A stretch of 64,000 bases of DNA, from positions 434,001 to 498,000 of the forward strand of contig NZ_CP009241.1 in NCBI RefSeq assembly GCF_000758525.1, in the 5' to 3' direction. Below are positions 42,360-51,774 of the stretch, in pieces (within the stretch, counting starts at the first letter, position 1; the number at the start of each line of letters is the position of its first letter). The position numbers were made by a program, and so were the translations under genes. Under the pieces are notes generated by a model. It made no database searches. It had not been told where the DNA came from and saw only the letters and a list, made by a program, of their open reading frames with translations. Origin of the DNA: Paenibacillus sp. FSL H7-0357 (GTDB lineage Bacteria; Bacillota; Bacilli; Paenibacillales; Paenibacillaceae).

Positions 42360-42645
42360 CATAAGCTCACAAAACTTAAGCAAATGCTTCCGAAGCGAGT
42401 TTTGTACGAAGCTAATTCAGGAAGCATAAGCTCACAAAACTTAAGCAAATGCTTCCGAAGCGAGTTTTGTACGAAGCTAATTCAGGAGGCATAAGCTCAC
42501 AAAACTTAAGCAAATGCTTCCGAAGCGAGTTTTGTACGAAATTAATTCAGGAAGCATAAGCTCACAAAACTTAAGCGAATGCTTCCGAAGCGAGTTTTGT
42601 ACGAAGCTAATTCAGGAAGCATAAGCTCACAAAACTTTTAGGAGG
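42360..42645 (+). repeat. Four 65-nt tandem hairpin repeats ending at the phosphorylase ribosome binding site
   Basis: Units start at 42360, 42425, 42490 and 42555, each 65 nt and nearly identical, plus a partial fifth at 42620. Each contains ACAAAACTTAAGC, ATGCTTCCGAAGCG and AGTTTTGTACGAA; ACAAAACT and AGTTTTGT form a hairpin. The fifth copy breaks off as CACAAAACTTTT and is followed by AGGAGG and the start at 42653. Copies differ at only a few positions (gcaaat/gcgaat, gctaatt/attaatt, ggaagc/ggaggc). The unit is related to the repeat before cysW. Confidence 0.9.
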
Positions 42646-42652
42646 GCTTGTC

Positions 42653-45600
42653 ATGAGTAAATCTTATTTTGATGCAGGCAAATTTGTGATGGAGCAATTT
42701 CACGAGAGTAAGCCGTTTGCCAGCTTTTTGCCCGGGCTCGCCGGGCTCAAGGGAATTCCGATGTGGACCTTCTATGTCAACCGGGGCCAAGGGGTCTGCA
42801 GCTTCGGGGTACGGGATAAAAACTCGCCGATCATGGAATTTTCTCCGGCGAATATTTCTTATAAAAATGTAGCGTCTTCCGGCTTCCGCACCTTCATCAA
42901 GCTGGGTAATACGCCGGAAATTTATGAGCCGTTCCAGTCGGCACGTCCTGATCCAGCAGCCAAGCGGACCATGACCATCCTGCCGAACGGGCTAACCATT
43001 GAGGAAGCTCATGCCGGGCATGGATTAAAGACGACCGTACACTACTTTAACCTGCCAAATGATGACTACGCCGCGCTTATCCGGCGGGTGGAAATCGAAA
43101 ATACGGGCACTGAGAAGCTGGAGTTTGAGCTGCTGGACGGGTTGCCGGAGATTCTGCCTTACGGTGTGGAGAACAGCGGCTACAAGGAAATGGGCAACCT
43201 GCTGCGCAGTTGGATGGATGTATACAACCTGGAGAATGGCATTCCATTCTACAAGCTGCGCTCCAGCACGAATGATGATGCGGAAATCAGTGAAATCAAT
43301 AACGGCCATTTCTACCTTTCCTTCACAGCGGAGGGGGAAATGCTGGCGCCAATTGTAGATTTCGAGCTTGTGTTTGGCGGAAACACCTCGCTTGCCTACC
43401 CGGACGGCTTTGCCGGACAGCCACTTGCAGTGCTGCTGGAACAGCCGCAATATCCGGTGAACAAGGTGCCTTGCGGCTTCAGCGGTACAGCACGTACGCT
43501 TGCTCCCGGCGGCAAGCTGACGCTGAATACGATCATCGGGCATGTCAACGAGATCGGGAAGATCAATCAGAAATCGGCAGAGATCTGCCGCGAGGAGTAT
43601 ATTACAGCCAAGGCGCAGGAGGCAGCCAGCCTGACCGAGGAGCTGACGGCGGATATCGCCACCCATACCTCCTCAGCAGTGTTCGATGCCTACTGCCGGC
43701 AGTCCTATCTCGACAACTTTCTGCGCGGCGGCTATCCGTTTATCTTTGACAACGGGGGAGACGGCTTTGTCGTACATCTATACTCGCGCAAGCACGGCGA
43801 TATGGAGCGGGATTACAACTTTTTCTCTCTGGCACCGGAATATTATTCCCAGGGCAACGGGAATTTCCGCGATATGAACCAGAACCGGCGCAACGATGTA
43901 TTTTTTCATCCGCAGGTCGGCAGCTTCAACATCAAAATGTTCTACAGCCTGATTCAGGCGGACGGCTATAATCCGCTCAGTGTGCAGGGAACCAGCTTTG
44001 AAGTGCTGCCGGAGAATGCGGAGAAGCTGAACGGCTGGATTGCCGAAGCTGCAGCCGATCACCGGGAGGAACTCGTGAAGTTATGCACAGGCCGCTTCAC
44101 ACCGGGCCGCCTGATCAATTACATCGCCGACCACAACGTTACGCTGAAGGTAGACGAACAGCAATTGCTCAGCGGTGTGCTTGCCCTGTCGCAGCAGAAT
44201 ATAGAGGCTGCCTTTGGCGAAGGCTTCTGGTCCGACCACTGGACGTACAATCTTGATCTGGTCGAAGGTTATCTGGATGTATTCCCGGATCAACAGCAGG
44301 AGCTTCTGTTCGGGGATGAATCCTACACGTTCTATGACAGTCCGGCCTATGTGCTTCCGCGCAGCGAGAAATATGTGCTTAGCGGCGGGAAGGTCCGGCA
44401 GTACGGTTCGCTGCTGGAGGACGAGGAGAAGCTGCACAGACTGCAGCGCAAAGCCGGAGATACCCAGTGGCTGCGCACGGAAGGCGGGTTCGGGGAGATT
44501 TACCGCACGAATCTGTTCGTGAAGATGATCTCGCTTGCCTTGAACAAATTTGCGACCCTTGATCCGTACAGCATGGGCGTGGAAATGGAGGGCAACAAAC
44601 CAGGCTGGAATGATGCCATGAACGGGCTGCCCGGATTATTTGGTTCAGGGATGAGTGAGACGTTCGAGCTGAAACGGATGATCCTCTTCTTACTGGAAGC
44701 GCTGGAGAACGGGGGGGACGGCACCGAAGCTGTAGCGCTTCCGGTGGAGATGGCGCTGCTGCTGGAGCGGGTGCATCAAGCCGTGACGGTTATGCTTGCC
44801 GGCGGGACCAGCCAATTTGGCTACTGGGATACTGTGGCTTCGGCACGTGAAGCTTACCGGGAGAGCATCCGGTTCGGAATTGCCGGTGAATTGGCAGAGG
44901 TCACACTTGCCGTCATCCGTGAGGCGCTTGGCAAATTCCTGCTCAAAATTAACGAAGGCATTGATAGAGCCGTAGAAATGGGCGGCGGGCTTGCACCAAC
45001 TTATTTCCGGTTCGAGGCCGTGCGCTTTCAGCCGGTGACGGATGAGGCGGGTAAACCGGTAATCAGCGGCTACGGCTTGCCGAAGGCTGTGGTGGAAGAG
45101 TTCGAAGCCTATGCCCTGCCGTATTTCCTGGAGGGGCCAACCCGCTGGCTCAAAACGCTGGAAAGCCCGGAGCAGGCCAAGGACATCTATACCAGAGTCA
45201 AAAATACCGGTCTATACGATCCAGTCACTTCGATGTACCGGACGTCGGTCTCGCTGGAGCAGGAGTCGAACGATATCGGGCGGATACGGGCGTTTACTCC
45301 GGGCTGGCAGGAGCGGGAGTCCAATTTCCTGCATATGTCCTATAAATATTTGCTGGAGCTGCTGAAATCAGGGCTGTACGAGGAGTTCTTCAGTGAAATG
45401 AAGACTTCGCTGATTCCGTTCCTCGATCCGGCTGTATACGGGCGCAGCACCCTGGAGAATTCCTCGTTCATAGCTACGGGCGGAAATCCGGACCCGGGCA
45501 CTCATGGCCGGGGATTTGTAGCCAGACTCAGCGGTTCCACCGCAGAGTTCCTGAGCATGTGGAGAACGATGATGGCCGGAAGCCGTGTGTTCACAGTAGA

Positions 45601-45880
45601 GGATGGTGAGTTGACGCTGGCGCTTGCACCGGCACTGCCGGGCTGGCTGTTCGATGAGCAGGCCAATCTGTCGTTCACCTTCCTGGGGGGCACGGAGATC
45701 ACCTATCACAACCCCAAACGGGCCAATACCTTTGGAGCAGAGCGGGCGGTGATCCAGAACCTTACACTGGTCTACCGTGACGGGACCGTTACCGCTATTT
45801 CGGGAGCGCTGCTGCGCGGTGCGGAAGCTGAAGATCTGCGCCGGGGAGAGATTGTGGCGATCCGTGCAATTATGGGTTAA
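42653..45880 (+). CDS. GH94/GH161-like cellobiose- or beta-1,3-glucan-phosphorylase
   Basis: 1075 residues without a signal peptide. The N-terminal beta-sandwich region is followed by an (alpha/alpha)6 domain. The loop NKPGWNDAMNGLPGLFG carries a WND motif with D654, corresponding to the catalytic aspartate of GH94 and related phosphorylases. DYNFFSLAPEYYSQGNGNFRDMNQNRRND is another conserved block. The length and N-terminus fit the GH161 group (beta-1,3-glucan phosphorylases first described in Paenibacillus) better than ~800-residue cellobiose phosphorylases; I base this on recollection, not a search. It would cleave oligosaccharides with phosphate, giving glucose 1-phosphate. RBS AGGAGG comes directly after the repeat array. 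Confidence 0.8.
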   Translation: MSKSYFDAGKFVMEQFHESKPFASFLPGLAGLKGIPMWTFYVNRGQGVCSFGVRDKNSPIMEFSPANISYKNVASSGFRTFIKLGNTPEIYEPFQSARPDPAAKRTMTILPNGLTIEEAHAGHGLKTTVHYFNLPNDDYAALIRRVEIENTGTEKLEFELLDGLPEILPYGVENSGYKEMGNLLRSWMDVYNLENGIPFYKLRSSTNDDAEISEINNGHFYLSFTAEGEMLAPIVDFELVFGGNTSLAYPDGFAGQPLAVLLEQPQYPVNKVPCGFSGTARTLAPGGKLTLNTIIGHVNEIGKINQKSAEICREEYITAKAQEAASLTEELTADIATHTSSAVFDAYCRQSYLDNFLRGGYPFIFDNGGDGFVVHLYSRKHGDMERDYNFFSLAPEYYSQGNGNFRDMNQNRRNDVFFHPQVGSFNIKMFYSLIQADGYNPLSVQGTSFEVLPENAEKLNGWIAEAAADHREELVKLCTGRFTPGRLINYIADHNVTLKVDEQQLLSGVLALSQQNIEAAFGEGFWSDHWTYNLDLVEGYLDVFPDQQQELLFGDESYTFYDSPAYVLPRSEKYVLSGGKVRQYGSLLEDEEKLHRLQRKAGDTQWLRTEGGFGEIYRTNLFVKMISLALNKFATLDPYSMGVEMEGNKPGWNDAMNGLPGLFGSGMSETFELKRMILFLLEALENGGDGTEAVALPVEMALLLERVHQAVTVMLAGGTSQFGYWDTVASAREAYRESIRFGIAGELAEVTLAVIREALGKFLLKINEGIDRAVEMGGGLAPTYFRFEAVRFQPVTDEAGKPVISGYGLPKAVVEEFEAYALPYFLEGPTRWLKTLESPEQAKDIYTRVKNTGLYDPVTSMYRTSVSLEQESNDIGRIRAFTPGWQERESNFLHMSYKYLLELLKSGLYEEFFSEMKTSLIPFLDPAVYGRSTLENSSFIATGGNPDPGTHGRGFVARLSGSTAEFLSMWRTMMAGSRVFTVEDGELTLALAPALPGWLFDEQANLSFTFLGGTEITYHNPKRANTFGAERAVIQNLTLVYRDGTVTAISGALLRGAEAEDLRRGEIVAIRAIMG

Positions 45881-45894
45881 AGAGACTGTACAAA

Positions 45895-45929
45895 TGAGGA
45901 AGGCTGAAAAAGCCTTTCTCTTTTTTTTG
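45895..45929 (+). terminator. Terminator after the phosphorylase gene
   Basis: GAGGAAGGCT, loop GAAA, AAGCCTTTCTC, then T8. It separates the enzyme genes from the ABC importer operon. Confidence 0.9.
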
Positions 45930-46033
45930 TGAAATATCTTAAATTTCGTCCTTATCCGAAAAATGAGCCCCTAAATATGAAAATTGCGGCCTTTCGGGGA
46001 ACGCGGAATACAATTACAATAAATACATAGAGC

Positions 46034-46047
46034 TGTAAGCGCTTTAA
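46034..46047 (+). promoter_or_regulatory. Catabolite-responsive element (cre) before the ABC importer
   Basis: TGTAAGCGCTTTAA matches the cre consensus TGWAANCGNTNWCA except at the last C. It lies 33 nt before the importer start, after a weak promoter. Catabolite repression by CcpA of the importer is plausible. Confidence 0.6.
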
Positions 46048-46079
46048 ATATAGATAGATTGGTTTTGGAGGTCCATATC

Positions 46080-47069
46080 ATGGAGAACAAAAGAGGCGAC
46101 GGAATAAATCCGGCGAAACGGCCGCTGATTCCTGCGGCAATCGAAACCGGTTTTGGTAACAAACGGCCATTCTGGAGGAGATTTCTGGCCCAGCGCCATC
46201 TGCAGACAATGGCATTGCTCGGCGTGGTCTGGATGATCATTTTTAACTATATTCCAATGTACAGCATCATCATCGCTTTTAAGGAGTACAACATCGTCAA
46301 GTCGATTTCCGAGGCCCCCTGGGTAGGTCTTACCCACTTTAGGGAGTTTCTAGCGGATGATAATTTTGGGAATGTCATGAAAAACACTCTGGGGATCAGT
46401 TTAATCAAGTTGTTTGTCGGTTTTCCTTTGCCGATCATATTCGCACTTTTTCTGAATGAAGTCCGTTCGATCCGGTATAAGAAAACCATTCAGACGATTT
46501 CCTACCTGCCGCATTTTCTTTCCTGGGTAGTGCTCGGCGGGATTCTCGCCACATGGCTGGCGGATGTCGGGATCATCAACCATATCTTGATGGGGCTTCA
46601 CTTAATCGACCAGCCCATTACTTTCTTGGCTGAGCCCAAGTATTTCTGGACCATCATCATCACCTCTGATATTTGGAAAGAGCTTGGCTGGTCAGCTATC
46701 ATCTATCTGGCAGCGATCGCCGGTGTATCTCCCGAGATGTATGAAGCAGCAACGATTGACGGAGCCGGAAGGTTCCAGAAGATGTGGTATGTTACTTTGC
46801 CATCGATCAAATCGACGATCAGCATCCTGTTTATTCTTGCGGTCGGCGGTGTGATGAACTCCAACTTTGACCAGATTCTGGTCCTGCGCAATTCGCTTAA
46901 TGACAGCAGAAGTAATGTAATTGATTATTATGTTTACCAGACCGGCCTACTTTCGGCGCGTTTCTCTTATTCTGCTGCTATCGGGCTGTTCAAATCAGTT
47001 ATCGCTCTCATTTTGCTGCTGATTGCCAATCGAGTAACCAAAAAAATCAACGACACATCGTTGTTTTAG
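46080..47069 (+). CDS. LplB-type sugar ABC transporter permease
   Basis: 329 residues from the ATG at 46080 with GGAGG seven bases upstream (a longer in-frame start at 46059 is before the site). Six membrane helices; family start RFLAQRHLQTMALLGVVWMIIFNYIPMYSIIIAFKEYN; the EAA motif AAIAGVSPEMYEAATIDGAGRFQKMWYVTLPSIKST contacts the ATPase. This LplB group imports oligosaccharides. The cytoplasmic ATPase is not encoded here, as usual for these systems (shared MsmX-type). The 5' coding end contains a 15-nt copy of the LacI operator. Confidence 0.93.
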   Translation: MENKRGDGINPAKRPLIPAAIETGFGNKRPFWRRFLAQRHLQTMALLGVVWMIIFNYIPMYSIIIAFKEYNIVKSISEAPWVGLTHFREFLADDNFGNVMKNTLGISLIKLFVGFPLPIIFALFLNEVRSIRYKKTIQTISYLPHFLSWVVLGGILATWLADVGIINHILMGLHLIDQPITFLAEPKYFWTIIITSDIWKELGWSAIIYLAAIAGVSPEMYEAATIDGAGRFQKMWYVTLPSIKSTISILFILAVGGVMNSNFDQILVLRNSLNDSRSNVIDYYVYQTGLLSARFSYSAAIGLFKSVIALILLLIANRVTKKINDTSLF

Positions 47070-47087
47070 GCCAAGGAGGACCTGCAC

Positions 47088-47978
47088 ATGTTTGCACTGA
47101 ATCGCAAAACAAAGGGCGAAGTCATCTTCGATCTAGCCAACAATGTCTTCATGTTATGTATATGTTTCATTACCCTATATCCTATCTGGTACGTGCTGAT
47201 CAACGCCTTTAACGATGGCAAAGACGCCATGTTGGGCAATATTTACTGGTGGCCGCGCATGTTCACCTTTAAGAACTTCGAGGCGGTATTCGCAAGCCCT
47301 GGCATCATGCGGGCCATGTGGATTACCGTGGCTAAGACCGCAATCGGTGTAGTCGCCCATGTATTCTTTACAGCCATGGTAGCTTATGCGCTTTCCCGCA
47401 AGGATCTGATCGGAGGCAAAATTTATATTCTGATGGGTACAGTAACTCTCTTCTTTGCGGGGGGGCTCATTCCAAGCTATCTGCTCATGCGGGATCTGCA
47501 TCTACTAGAGAACTTCTGGGTTTATATTGTTCCAGTGTTGTTCAGCTTCTACGATCTAATCATCCTGATGACCTTCTTCAGGGAAATTCCAGACGGATTG
47601 GAAGAGGCGGCCCGGATTGACGGGGCCAATGACTGGTCGATTTTCCTGCGGATTATACTGCCGGTATCCATGCCCGTCCTTGCTACGATTGCATTATTCC
47701 ATGGTGTGTATCAATGGAATGACTATTTTACAGGGATGATCTATATCAACAATGAGAGTATGCAGCCCATTCAGACCTATTTGTACCGTGTTGTGGCCCA
47801 GTCCAGTTCAAACCAGATGATGGTTGCCGTTCAGGGCAGCGCCCTTACCAAAACGGTAACGTCACAGTCGATTAAATTAGCGACTATGGTGGTCACTACA
47901 CTTCCAATTGTATTCGTATACCCGTTCCTGCAGCGTTATTTTGTCAAGGGAATGATGATTGGCTCGATCAAGGGCTAA
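47088..47978 (+). CDS. CarB/LplC-type sugar ABC transporter permease
   Basis: 296 residues with six membrane helices. Family start VIFDLANNVFMLCICFITLYPIWYVLINAFND, EAA motif EIPDGLEEAARIDGANDWSIFLRIILPVSMPVLATIALF, and C-terminal YPFLQRYFVKGMMIGSIKG. AAGGAGG precedes the ATG. It is 18 nt after the first permease gene. Partner of the LplB-type subunit. Confidence 0.93.
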   Translation: MFALNRKTKGEVIFDLANNVFMLCICFITLYPIWYVLINAFNDGKDAMLGNIYWWPRMFTFKNFEAVFASPGIMRAMWITVAKTAIGVVAHVFFTAMVAYALSRKDLIGGKIYILMGTVTLFFAGGLIPSYLLMRDLHLLENFWVYIVPVLFSFYDLIILMTFFREIPDGLEEAARIDGANDWSIFLRIILPVSMPVLATIALFHGVYQWNDYFTGMIYINNESMQPIQTYLYRVVAQSSSNQMMVAVQGSALTKTVTSQSIKLATMVVTTLPIVFVYPFLQRYFVKGMMIGSIKG

Positions 47979-48014
47979 AAGTGACCTGTAAAACAAAGCT
48001 TCGGCACACCAAGG

Positions 48015-48051
48015 TAACTCCTCCAGTCGTTTCGCAACGGTTCTGGGGTTA
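48015..48051 (+). promoter_or_regulatory. Intercistronic hairpin before the binding-protein gene
   Basis: TAACTCCTCCAG pairs imperfectly with CTGGGGTTA around the small stem CGTT-TCGC-AACG. Such hairpins between permease and binding-protein genes can stabilise the binding-protein mRNA; effect here is inferred. Confidence 0.45.
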
Positions 48052-48092
48052 TAGCTAATAATTACACATTCTCAGAAAAGGGGTAAAAAAGC

Positions 48093-49781
48093 ATGGGAAT
48101 AAAACGTAAGCCAAAGAAAATGGTGCTTCTGCTGTTGACATTAATCATGTCACTTTCAACAGCAGCCTGTTCCAGCGGCAATGGTGAGAAGAATAACGAG
48201 GGTAAGGCTAATAACGGGAAAGCGGCCAATGCGTCAGCAACAGCAGAGGCGACTAAAGCGCCCGCATCTGCGGATGAACCCGGATGGAAGTCCGATACTT
48301 CTCCGATTACCTTTGACTGGTATCTAAATTTCGCCTGGTTCCCTAATAAATGGGGTGTAGACCCAACCTCCCAATATATTACCAAAAAAACCGGTGTAGA
48401 TATTAACTTCATCGTTCCTGCAGGTAATGAAAATGAAAAACTGAATACCCTTATGGCTTCCGGTAAGCTGCCCGACTTCATCACGCTGGGCTGGTACGAA
48501 GATGCTGTTAAGAAAATGATCGAAGGCGAGCTTGTGCTTCCGCTTAATAAGCTGGCTGATGAATATGACCCTTATTTCTACAAAGTATCCGATCCAGACA
48601 AATTAGGATGGTATACTCAAGCGGATGGTAATGTTTACGGCTATCCTAATGCTTCCTCTTCTCCAGCCGACTACGAGAAATATGGCGATAAATATGTATC
48701 CAACCAAACCTTCGTTGTCCGCAAGGATATGTATGAGGCTATCGGCAGCCCAGACATGCGCACACCGGAAGGATTCCTGAACGCGCTGAAGGCTGCAAAA
48801 GAGAAATTCCCTGATATCGATGGACAGCCGATGATTCCGCTGGGTCTGCATGAGTTTACCGCAACCGGTAACGATTCGTTGGAGCAATACATTCAGAACT
48901 TCCTGGCGATTCCAAGAGAAAAAGACGGCAAGCTGTACAACCGCGAGACAGATCCTGAATATATCAGATGGATGAAGACACTTCGCCAAGCTAATCAGGA
49001 CGGACTGCTGGCCAAGGATATCTATATCGACAAACGTCCGCAAATGGAAGAAAAAATTGCTCAAGGACGTTACTTCGCAATGCTGTATCAACGTACCGAC
49101 TTTGGAACACAGCTTGGTACACTGTATCAGCAAGATCCGAATAAAATCTATATCGCTGTAGACGGACCGGCTAACACGAACCTGGATGCGCCTACGCTGA
49201 ACGGACCTGCCATTTCCGGCTGGACAGTAACCCTTATCTCCAAAGATGTGAAGGATAAAGCCCGTGCCATCAAGTTCCTCAGCTACCTGAACAGTGAGGA
49301 AGGCAATAAAGACCTTTATTTAGGGGAAAAAGGTGTGAGCTACGATACCATCGATGGCAAAGATCAATTCAAACCCGAAGTATTTGAACTGATGAATAAA
49401 GACCGTTCTGCATTCGACAAGAAATACGGCTCCTCCTTTACCTTCTGGATGCTGATGAATACCAATATTACAGATCAATGGACACCTAAATCGGTAGAGC
49501 CTTTCAAACAGCTTGAAGACTGGACCCGGGGAAAAACACACAGTATCTCCGAGTTTGACCAGATTGATCCATTGGCCAACTCTCCAGAAGGGATTATATT
49601 AGCCAAAGTTAAAGAGCTGCGCAGCAAAACACTGCCGAAGCTGCTGATGGCTTCTTCGGACGGGGAATTTGACAAAATTTGGACAGAGTACATCGACAAA
49701 CAAAAGGATCTGGGTCTTGAAAAGGTGCAGGCTTTCCAACAAACGAAATATGAAGAGAACAAGAAGAAACTCGGCATGTAA
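48093..49781 (+). CDS. Extracellular sugar-binding lipoprotein of the ABC importer (LplA-like)
   Basis: 562 residues. Signal peptide with lipobox STAACSSGN; a short Asn/Ala/Lys linker; a periplasmic-binding fold from WKSDTSPITFDWYLNFAWFPNKWGVDPTSQYITKKTGVD. The ~560-residue length is characteristic of LplA/YtcQ-type proteins that bind large oligosaccharides. AAAAGGGG precedes the ATG. Its linker begins like that of the sulfate-binding lipoprotein (ATAEATKAP). Ligand unknown; beta-glucan oligosaccharides are suggested by the neighbours. Followed by a terminator and the YesM-like kinase. Confidence 0.92.
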   Translation: MGIKRKPKKMVLLLLTLIMSLSTAACSSGNGEKNNEGKANNGKAANASATAEATKAPASADEPGWKSDTSPITFDWYLNFAWFPNKWGVDPTSQYITKKTGVDINFIVPAGNENEKLNTLMASGKLPDFITLGWYEDAVKKMIEGELVLPLNKLADEYDPYFYKVSDPDKLGWYTQADGNVYGYPNASSSPADYEKYGDKYVSNQTFVVRKDMYEAIGSPDMRTPEGFLNALKAAKEKFPDIDGQPMIPLGLHEFTATGNDSLEQYIQNFLAIPREKDGKLYNRETDPEYIRWMKTLRQANQDGLLAKDIYIDKRPQMEEKIAQGRYFAMLYQRTDFGTQLGTLYQQDPNKIYIAVDGPANTNLDAPTLNGPAISGWTVTLISKDVKDKARAIKFLSYLNSEEGNKDLYLGEKGVSYDTIDGKDQFKPEVFELMNKDRSAFDKKYGSSFTFWMLMNTNITDQWTPKSVEPFKQLEDWTRGKTHSISEFDQIDPLANSPEGIILAKVKELRSKTLPKLLMASSDGEFDKIWTEYIDKQKDLGLEKVQAFQQTKYEENKKKLGM

Positions 49782-49796
49782 AATAGTAAGGTTCAA

Positions 49797-49829
49797 AACG
49801 CCCGCTGACCGCGGGCTTTTGGGCGTTTA
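49797..49829 (+). terminator. Terminator after the binding-protein gene
   Basis: AAACGCCC/GGGCGTTT encloses GCCCGC-TGACC-GCGGGC followed by TTTT; two alternative stems overlap. Confidence 0.85.
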
Positions 49830-49869
49830 AAATAAGTAGTCGTACTAACGGTGAGGTGAACGTTACAGC

Positions 49870-51774
49870 GTGAAACTGGGCAAGCGTACTCGGGATATAT
49901 GGGAATCATTTTTTTATTGGTGGGGGAGGCGTTCACTGCAAAGCCGCTTAATCGCCGCATATATTTTTATTATTTTGGGCCCCTGTTTAATGGTGTCCTT
50001 TTATTCGTATAAGGCTATCAACAATACTTATTTCAAGGATGCTATCGACAAGAACAGCTATCTGCTGCAGATGGAGAAGCTGCATATCAATAATCAGGTC
50101 GAAGCGATGGAACGTGCGGTTCAAATGGCCTATGAGGATAAGGAGGTACAGGATTATCTGGCAAATACGGAAGAACCGGATCTGGTAGAGTTAGTGGATT
50201 TTAATACCAATGTCTTTACGAATATGACACGCATCCAATATAACAATCCGAACATCGAACACTTGCGCTTGTATTCGAATAGTAATGTTCATGAGATTTC
50301 GCCCATTATCTTCCGTGAAAGTCGTGTAGCCTCTGAGCCTTGGTACCAGAAAGCAGAAAAGCTGAAGGGGAAATTTTCGTGGTCTTTTCTAAATAGTGAC
50401 CGGGATCTGCTGGAGCGTTTTTACGGACAAAAACCAAAGCTTGTGCCAAAAGTATCGCTGCTGCGTGAAATGAGTATTCCAGCGGATAACCATATCGGAA
50501 TGGTTCAAGTCGACATGCTGCTGGAGCGGTTTACGCCTAAGACTTATACAACTGTACAGGATAGCCAATCTCAAATGTTTCTGGTTGATGGGGAGATGCA
50601 GCTGTTTACGCGGCCAGACCACTCTTTTCTGCAAGAGAACAGGAAGATGGCTGCAGCAATTACGGATCGTCTGCAATCGTATAATAAGACAGGGAATTGG
50701 GATATTCACTATACGGAGAACGGAAAGTCTTTTCTGTTGATTAATACTCCGCTGGAACGGATTGATGCGCACCTGCTTAATGTAGTCTCCATGGAAGGCG
50801 TCATGAAGGAGATTTCACATACACGGAATTTAATTATCGGCGTTAACATCGGTTTTATTATATTAGTGACCGTTATTGCTTACGTGCTTAATGCATTTAT
50901 TCTTAAGAACTTGCGCCGCTTGACCGAAACGATGAAAAAAGTGCGTAGAGGTGAGGCGTACACGGGAATTACGATCCGGGGCGGCGGGGAAGTGGGCGAA
51001 CTCGCGCATCATTTCTCAAAGCTGATGAATACGATTAATACTTTGGTTGCTCAAGCCGTACAGAAGCAAGCTCTATCCAAGGAGGCAGAGCTTCGTACAT
51101 TACACAACCAGATCGATGCCCATTTTCTGTATAATACACTCGAAAATATTAAAATGCTGGCTGAAATGGAGAATCAGCGTACGATCTCCGATGCACTGAC
51201 CTCGCTCGGCGGCATGATGCGTTATAATTTCAAATGGTCTGGCGAGTATGTAAAGCTGCGTGATGAAGTCCGCCATATCGAAAATTACATTGAAGTGATG
51301 AATATCCGCTTCGAGTATCCTATTGTTTTGAAGCTTCGCATTGAAGCTCGCTATTTAGAGCTGGAGGTACTGAAGATGTCATTACAGCCTATAGTTGAGA
51401 ACAGTGTTAAGCATGCCTGGACCGGAGATAAAGAGGAAATGAAGGAGAGAATCATCTGTATTGATATCTCGGAATCCGAAGGCGATATCTTTATAGCTGT
51501 CCATGATAATGGGATCGGGCTTACGGCGGAGCGGTTGGCCACTTTGAACGAGAGCGTGTACGCTGTCAAAGAAGAGCAGCCGGCCGCAAGCTTTAGCGGT
51601 ACGGGAGCTAATAATCCTAGAGCAAGCGGAATCGGGCTAAGGAATGTGCACCAGCGGCTGCAGCTATTTTATGGCGGCGCTTACGGGCTGGAAGTGCAGA
51701 GTGAGCCAGGGAAATGGACTACGGTCTTCATGACGCTGCCTAAAGTTCTTTTGACGGGGGATAAACAACCATGA
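49870..51774 (+). CDS. YesM-type sensor histidine kinase
   Basis: 634 residues from a GTG start (GAGGTG upstream). Membrane segment at about 28-48; a ~270-residue extracellular sensor (dCache-like); a second membrane segment near 320-342; a HAMP region. The His_kinase motif AHFLYNTLENIKMLAE has phosphoacceptor H418, and the ATPase part contains VENSVKHAWTG, HDNGIGLTAERL and GIGLRNVHQRLQLFYG. YesM-type kinases with YesN-like regulators usually control adjacent carbohydrate importers. Overlaps the regulator gene by 4 nt. Confidence 0.93.
   Translation: MKLGKRTRDIWESFFYWWGRRSLQSRLIAAYIFIILGPCLMVSFYSYKAINNTYFKDAIDKNSYLLQMEKLHINNQVEAMERAVQMAYEDKEVQDYLANTEEPDLVELVDFNTNVFTNMTRIQYNNPNIEHLRLYSNSNVHEISPIIFRESRVASEPWYQKAEKLKGKFSWSFLNSDRDLLERFYGQKPKLVPKVSLLREMSIPADNHIGMVQVDMLLERFTPKTYTTVQDSQSQMFLVDGEMQLFTRPDHSFLQENRKMAAAITDRLQSYNKTGNWDIHYTENGKSFLLINTPLERIDAHLLNVVSMEGVMKEISHTRNLIIGVNIGFIILVTVIAYVLNAFILKNLRRLTETMKKVRRGEAYTGITIRGGGEVGELAHHFSKLMNTINTLVAQAVQKQALSKEAELRTLHNQIDAHFLYNTLENIKMLAEMENQRTISDALTSLGGMMRYNFKWSGEYVKLRDEVRHIENYIEVMNIRFEYPIVLKLRIEARYLELEVLKMSLQPIVENSVKHAWTGDKEEMKERIICIDISESEGDIFIAVHDNGIGLTAERLATLNESVYAVKEEQPAASFSGTGANNPRASGIGLRNVHQRLQLFYGGAYGLEVQSEPGKWTTVFMTLPKVLLTGDKQP

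Noticed and set aside
42309..42494. Small ORF across the end of GH30 and the repeats
   Set aside because: Its translation merely repeats with the 65-nt unit (about 21.7 codons), has no ribosome site and changes frame between copies.
42360..42645. Tandem repeats considered as a CRISPR array
   Set aside because: The whole 65-nt unit repeats with no unique spacers, and no cas genes are near; it is a tandem hairpin array.
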